Positions 9,246 through 12,384 of a DNA stretch of 12,384 nt are shown piece after piece. This stretch comes from Podochytrium sp. JEL0797. Its lineage: Eukaryota > Chytridiomycota > Chytridiomycetes > Chytridiales > Chytriomycetaceae. The stretch lies in NCBI GenBank assembly GCA_027596195.1, contig JADGJG010000796.1, positions 1-12,384 on the forward strand, read 5' to 3'. A model generated the notes under the pieces. It was not told the origin of the DNA, searched no databases, and was given only the letters and a program-made list of their open reading frames with translations. Within the stretch, counting starts at the first letter, position 1. Each line of letters begins with the position of its first letter. Made by a program: the position numbers and the translations under genes.

Positions 9246-9476
9246 TTATGCTTTGGCAACGGCGGCTTTGACTTTTGCTTCCGCGGCCGCAACTTCTGCC
9301 TTGACCTTGGCCAGAGCGGCTGCCAGGTCGCGCTTGTTGGCGCCAACGTTGGCCAGGTCTGCTTGAAGCTCTGCCTCAAGAGCGGCCAGTGCTCCATCGA
9401 GTGCGCCGGGGACTGGCAAGGCTTGGACCGAAACGGTGAGCATGAAGAACGCGGAGAGGATGGTTGAGATTCTCAT
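9246..9476 (-). CDS. Small secreted alanine-rich peptide precursor
   Basis: This is a single-exon 76-aa gene. Residues 1-19 (MRISTILSAFFMLTVSVQA) form a typical signal peptide with an Ala at the likely cleavage point. The next part is Leu/Ala-rich and acidic (about four Asp/Glu), ending in a Lys-Arg pair at residues 48-49, a possible Kex2 site. The last 27 residues are Ala/Lys/Val-rich with five Lys and three acidic residues, repeating AKVKAxVA, and would form an amphipathic basic helix. I do not recognise a family. The signs of a real gene are the good signal peptide, a TATA-like ATAAAAG 52 nt upstream, an AATAAA downstream and its isolation from other coding sequence. It could be a secreted surface or signalling peptide, an antimicrobial-like peptide or simply a structural helix; function is unknown. 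Confidence 0.75.
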   Translation of the reverse strand: MRISTILSAFFMLTVSVQALPVPGALDGALAALEAELQADLANVGANKRDLAAALAKVKAEVAAAEAKVKAAVAKA

Positions 9477-9527
9477 GTTTGTGTTTGTTGAAGGAAATTG
9501 TGGGGGGCGAACAGAACCTCTCCGTTT

Positions 9528-9534
9528 CTTTTAT
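9528..9534 (-). promoter_or_regulatory. TATA-like box for small secreted peptide gene
   Basis: ATAAAAG in the minus-strand sense, 52 nt upstream of the ATG. It sits in an otherwise purine-rich stretch. Confidence 0.5.
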
Positions 9535-9574
9535 CCCCTTTTCCTAAATTGAACATCAAAGAAATAATGCCCCT

Positions 9575-9601
9575 TTCATTCTCTGCGAGATGAAGAATGA
9601 A
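9575..9601. repeat. Inverted repeat in divergent promoter
   Basis: Perfect 8-bp arms TTCATTCT and AGAATGAA flank an 11-bp spacer. It could be a dimeric regulator site or a small hairpin. Confidence 0.55.
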
Positions 9602-9728
9602 TTTATTTCTCAACATATTTTTAAAATATCAATTATAACTTCACGTCATTTTTTTTTTTGGCCGAACAATGTACTTACGATTTCCAAAGAAGAGTTCATA
9701 TCACTTTGAACCTTTTTTCTAATTCCCC

Positions 9729-9735
9729 TATAAAT
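9729..9735 (+). promoter_or_regulatory. TATA box of GH1 gene
   Basis: TATAAAT lies 40 nt upstream of the chosen ATG at 9775, giving a short 5' leader. This supports that start. Confidence 0.6.
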
Positions 9736-9774
9736 CACCGGATCCCGTCGCAATTGGACCCAGTCGAACCTTCC

Positions 9775-11572
9775 ATGAAATTACAAACAATCGTCGCTGC
9801 GGCTTCAACACTCGTTGCACCCGCTCTTGCCTACGACTTCGCTTGGGGATTCGGTGGATCCGCATACCAAACCGAAGGCGCCTGGAACCTCAACGGAAAG
9901 CAGCCGAACGTACAAGACCATTGGTATAACAACCCCCCACACCTCGGCGAGGCGAATGCCAATGTCGCAACGGACCAGTTTCACCACTACAAGGAGGATT
10001 TGGCTCTCCTGCCGGGCATGGGAGCCACACTCTACCGATTCTCTGTCTCGTGGTCGCGCGTCATGAATGATTGCACGGGAAGCGTCAACCCCGAAGGCAT
10101 CCAGTTCTACCATGATTACATTGACGAGATGATTGCGAACGGCGTTGTGCCCTTCTTGACCATGTTTCACTGGGACCTGCCGCAGAGTACGTGACTGAAT
10201 TTCCCCGGGCTTGTGTTACTCCCTTTGATTAGCAATCAACTTACTGATTACAATTTTTTTTTCGACAGCCTGTTTCGATCAGTTCCAAGGTTTCGCCAAC
10301 GACCGCATTATCGACGAGTTTGTCATCTACGCCGATCTCTTGTACAAAGAATTCGGAAGCAAAGTCCAATACTGGCTCACCATCAACGAGCCCGAGTCCA
10401 ACTGCAAATTCGGATACCAACAGGGCCGTCTTGCTCCCGGCTTGAAAAACTCCACCTACCACGCCACCATTGACTGTGTGCACCGTACCCACCTCTTGCA
10501 CGCTGCTGTCGTCAAACACGCCCACGCCAACTATGACACGAAGGGGCTTGGATGGAAGTTTGGATACCCCTCGAATGCGGAATGGAACGAGCCGAAATCT
10601 TCATCGGCGGCGGATATTGCGGCGGCTGAGGCGAGGAATTTGGCGTACATGGCATGGTGGGTGTCGTGTTATCGTTTGACTTGGTCGGTGGCGGGAATTC
10701 TAACCCCTGCTTTTTGCAACAGGTACCACGACCCGGTCGTCTTTGGAACCTACAAGGACGACATGATTGAAGCCTTCAAAATCAACCATGAGAATCAGGA
10801 CGCAACTGGAAGCGCCCCACCTGCTTTCTCTGCCTCGGAGCAGGAGCTCATGAAAGGCACTGTCGACTTCATTGCCATGAACTACTACAGCACGGCCGGT
10901 ATCCCTGCTTCCCAGGAGCTTGTGGTAAGAACATTTTGGAGCGGGTTTGTTGAGGATTGAGAACTGATTCCTTTTTCTTTTCAACAGCCAAGTGGAGCAG
11001 GTTGCGGATCTGCAAACATGTGCTGGCAGCACACCTGGGCTCAGGGACTCCGCAAGATGGCCAACTGGTACTACAAACGCTACAACATGGACATTATTGT
11101 GACTGAGGTCGGATACGCTGGATTCAACGAGGCCTCCATGACCGTTGACGAGGTTGTCAACAACCCTGACCGTCTCAAGTTCTGGCAAGGTCACCTCCAA
11201 GAACTCACTGATGCTGTGGAAGTTGACAAGGTGCCCATCAAGGGAGTTTTGATCTGGTCGCTGTTGGACAACTTTGAGTGGGGATACTACGACCAAAAGT
11301 TTGGTGCCGTGTTGGTGGTTGGACTCGGGGACGCGAATGGAAGCTTGCAGCGGATTGTCAAGAACTCGACCAACTGGATCGTGGACTTTTTCAAGGACAA
11401 GGCCTACAACAACCACTTTGTCTCGCATGAGGTGAAGCCAAATTCTACTGCGATTCCATCCGCGTCGGCTGTCAAACCCAGTGGCACTGGGGTTGCGACT
11501 ATTTCTGAATCCGGTTCTTTTATTGCTGGAGCTGCTGCATTGCCTCTTTTGGCTATTTCATTCTTCGTTTGA
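9775..11572 (+). CDS. Secreted GH1 beta-glucosidase-like enzyme with GPI-type tail
   Basis: Four exons, 9775-10186, 10269-10656, 10723-10924 and 10988-11572, encode 528 aa. Residues 1-19 form a signal peptide. GH1 landmarks follow: AYQTEGAW around Q32, HWDLP at 132-136, the acid/base in TINEPE (E178), WYHDP across the exon 2-3 junction, the nucleophile in VTEVGY (E374; the usual motif is ENG), and LDNFEW ending at W432. Several N-x-S/T sites suit a secreted glycoprotein. The C-terminus is Ser/Thr/Pro-rich and ends in a hydrophobic stretch, like a GPI-anchor signal. The family hydrolyses beta-glucosides such as cellobiose; retention of both catalytic Glu suggests activity, but the EVG change could alter it. 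The exon 2 donor at 10657 is chosen because it restores the WxxDP signature; a donor at 10661 would not. Confidence 0.9.
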
Positions 11573-11574
11573 AT

Positions 11575-11580
11575 AATAAA
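11575..11580 (+). terminator. AATAAA polyadenylation signal of GH1 gene
   Basis: AATAAA begins three bases after the GH1 stop codon, in an AT-rich tail. It is a candidate 3'-end signal, close to the stop. Confidence 0.5.
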
Positions 11581-11604
11581 TATATCTTGATCTCTTATTT
11601 GGAA

Positions 11605-12356
11605 TGAAAGTGGCCGCAACGCCAACCAACCCCTGGCAATGAAAAAGTACAAAAAGGAAACCCCACGAAGAACGTCAAATATTATGTTTCGTACCAAGCG
11701 ATGCGGTGTCGGTGGTGGCGTTTCGAAAGCGTATGGCGAAGGACTCGGTGCGAATGTGTCGAGAACTCCTTCTTTTGTCTCACCGCATCCTCAAATCCCG
11801 ACGATCTCGTCGCGTTTCGCACGGAGTTGATTCAGCTACTTGTGGCGCTCTTCCCTGCGGGTATGTTTGGGTGAGCTGGAGACGAAACCATCCAAGACCA
11901 ACAAAAAGGCCAAGCGTGGCAATGAAGACAATGAGGGAGGTAACGCGGGAGGCAAGCAATTGGGACTGGATAACGCGGATGTGAGTTCTTGAGTATTTTA
12001 GGGGGAAGGTTCTGAATTTCCAGACTCAAACTTGTTTTTCCTTTTTGCAGAAACTTGTCAACTGTCTCTTCATGGCTGACCCTGCTGTTCGAATCAACGA
12101 TGCTGCGGCTGCAGCGCTACTGTTGAAGGCTACCGCCAAGTACCAATCAAAGAAGCCATTCGAGCTGGAGCAAGAATCTCACCCATTGGACAACCATCTT
12201 GGCAGCGAGAATCCAGCTTGTCCAACCTCATTCCCCGTGGTTGTCCACCACCATTTCCGCTATGTGAAGCCGAAACACACGAACATTTTTTTTTTAACTG
12301 GACCCGCCGCTGGCTTTATTTGCAATGGAATACTTATAAACAAATATCCAAATTAA
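11605..12356 (+). pseudogene. Frame-disrupted coding-like region, unrecognised
   Basis: Protein-like stretches occur in successive frames: MFRTKR near 11680; VVAFRKRMAK to HRILKS (about 11715-11797); NPDDLVAFRTELIQLLVALF (about 11797-11856); LETKPSKTNKKAKRGNED onwards (11876-11980). They seem to read on from each other but shift by one base at about 11700, 11795 and 11871, with no good introns there. From 11876 the coding part continues through a convincing intron (11981-12050, GTGAGT..TTTGCAG) into an exon starting KLVNCLFMADPAVRINDAAAA that stays open to 12356; its AT-rich end may be untranslated. I do not recognise the family. The middle is helical, then lysine-rich, which would suit a nuclear protein. 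Either it is a decayed gene, a gene with single-base sequence errors, or one whose true introns I missed. Confidence 0.4.
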
Positions 12357-12384
12357 AAAACACCTGCCATTATCCTGCATATTG

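Larger units (their letters stand above)
9477..9774. promoter_or_regulatory. Shared divergent promoter of small secreted peptide and GH1 genes
   Basis: This AT-rich 298-bp region lies between two divergent starts. TATA-like elements sit on both sides: ATAAAAG on the minus strand (9534-9528, 52 nt from the peptide ATG) and TATAAAT on the plus strand (9729-9735, 40 nt from the GH1 ATG). The middle holds an inverted repeat (9575-9582 with 9594-9601) and a T10 run just before 9661. Both flanking genes encode secreted products, so shared control is plausible but inferred. Confidence 0.6.

Noticed and set aside
10700..11428. 242-codon minus-strand open frame opposite the GH1 gene
   Set aside because: The sense strand encodes conserved GH1 motifs there; the antisense frame crosses an intron without sense.

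Overview
The window is nuclear DNA of a fungus. Genes are closely packed (gaps as small as 54 bp) and split by many short GT..AG introns of about 44-223 bp. Some introns carry yeast-like branch sites, including a perfect TACTAAC. The gene families (Cgr1, a Munc13-like protein with an internal C2 domain, a secreted GH1 enzyme with a GPI-type tail) are fungal in style. A FAAP24-like Fanconi protein and the homopolymer-rich introns hint at an early-diverging lineage, but that is inference. All gene models were spliced by eye; in each complete model every junction keeps phase.

Layout: 1-59 is a pure poly-C run at the window edge. 100-915 (-) is the 5' part of a mitochondrial-type DEAD-box helicase that runs off the left edge. 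995-1666 (-) is a two-exon FAAP24/XPF-family protein. 1667-2034 is a divergent promoter region with a cluster of CTAG tetramers. 2035-6089 (+) is an eleven-exon Munc13/UNC-13-like protein of 1077 aa. 6263-7044 (+) is the ribosome-biogenesis protein Cgr1 (four exons, 143 aa). 7099-9172 (+) is a membrane-anchored spermidine-synthase-like protein (six exons, 587 aa). 9246-9476 (-) is a 76-aa secreted alanine-rich peptide precursor. 9775-11572 (+) is a GH1 beta-glucosidase-like protein with signal peptide and GPI-type tail (four exons, 528 aa). 11605-12356 (+) is a coding-like stretch that changes frame repeatedly and has at least one good intron; I do not recognise it and suspect a pseudogene or a mis-sequenced gene.

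The genes do not form one pathway. Three broad themes appear: nucleic-acid maintenance (helicase, FAAP24-like protein, Cgr1), exocytosis (Munc13-like protein), and the cell surface or secretome (small secreted peptide and GH1 enzyme, divergently transcribed from a shared 298-bp AT-rich promoter with a TATA box on each side). The most interesting items are the small secreted precursor with an acidic pro-part, a Lys-Arg site and a basic amphipathic helix; the FAAP24-like protein; the GPI-tailed GH1 enzyme with an altered nucleophile motif; and the spermidine-synthase-like protein that has lost part of the usual catalytic motif.
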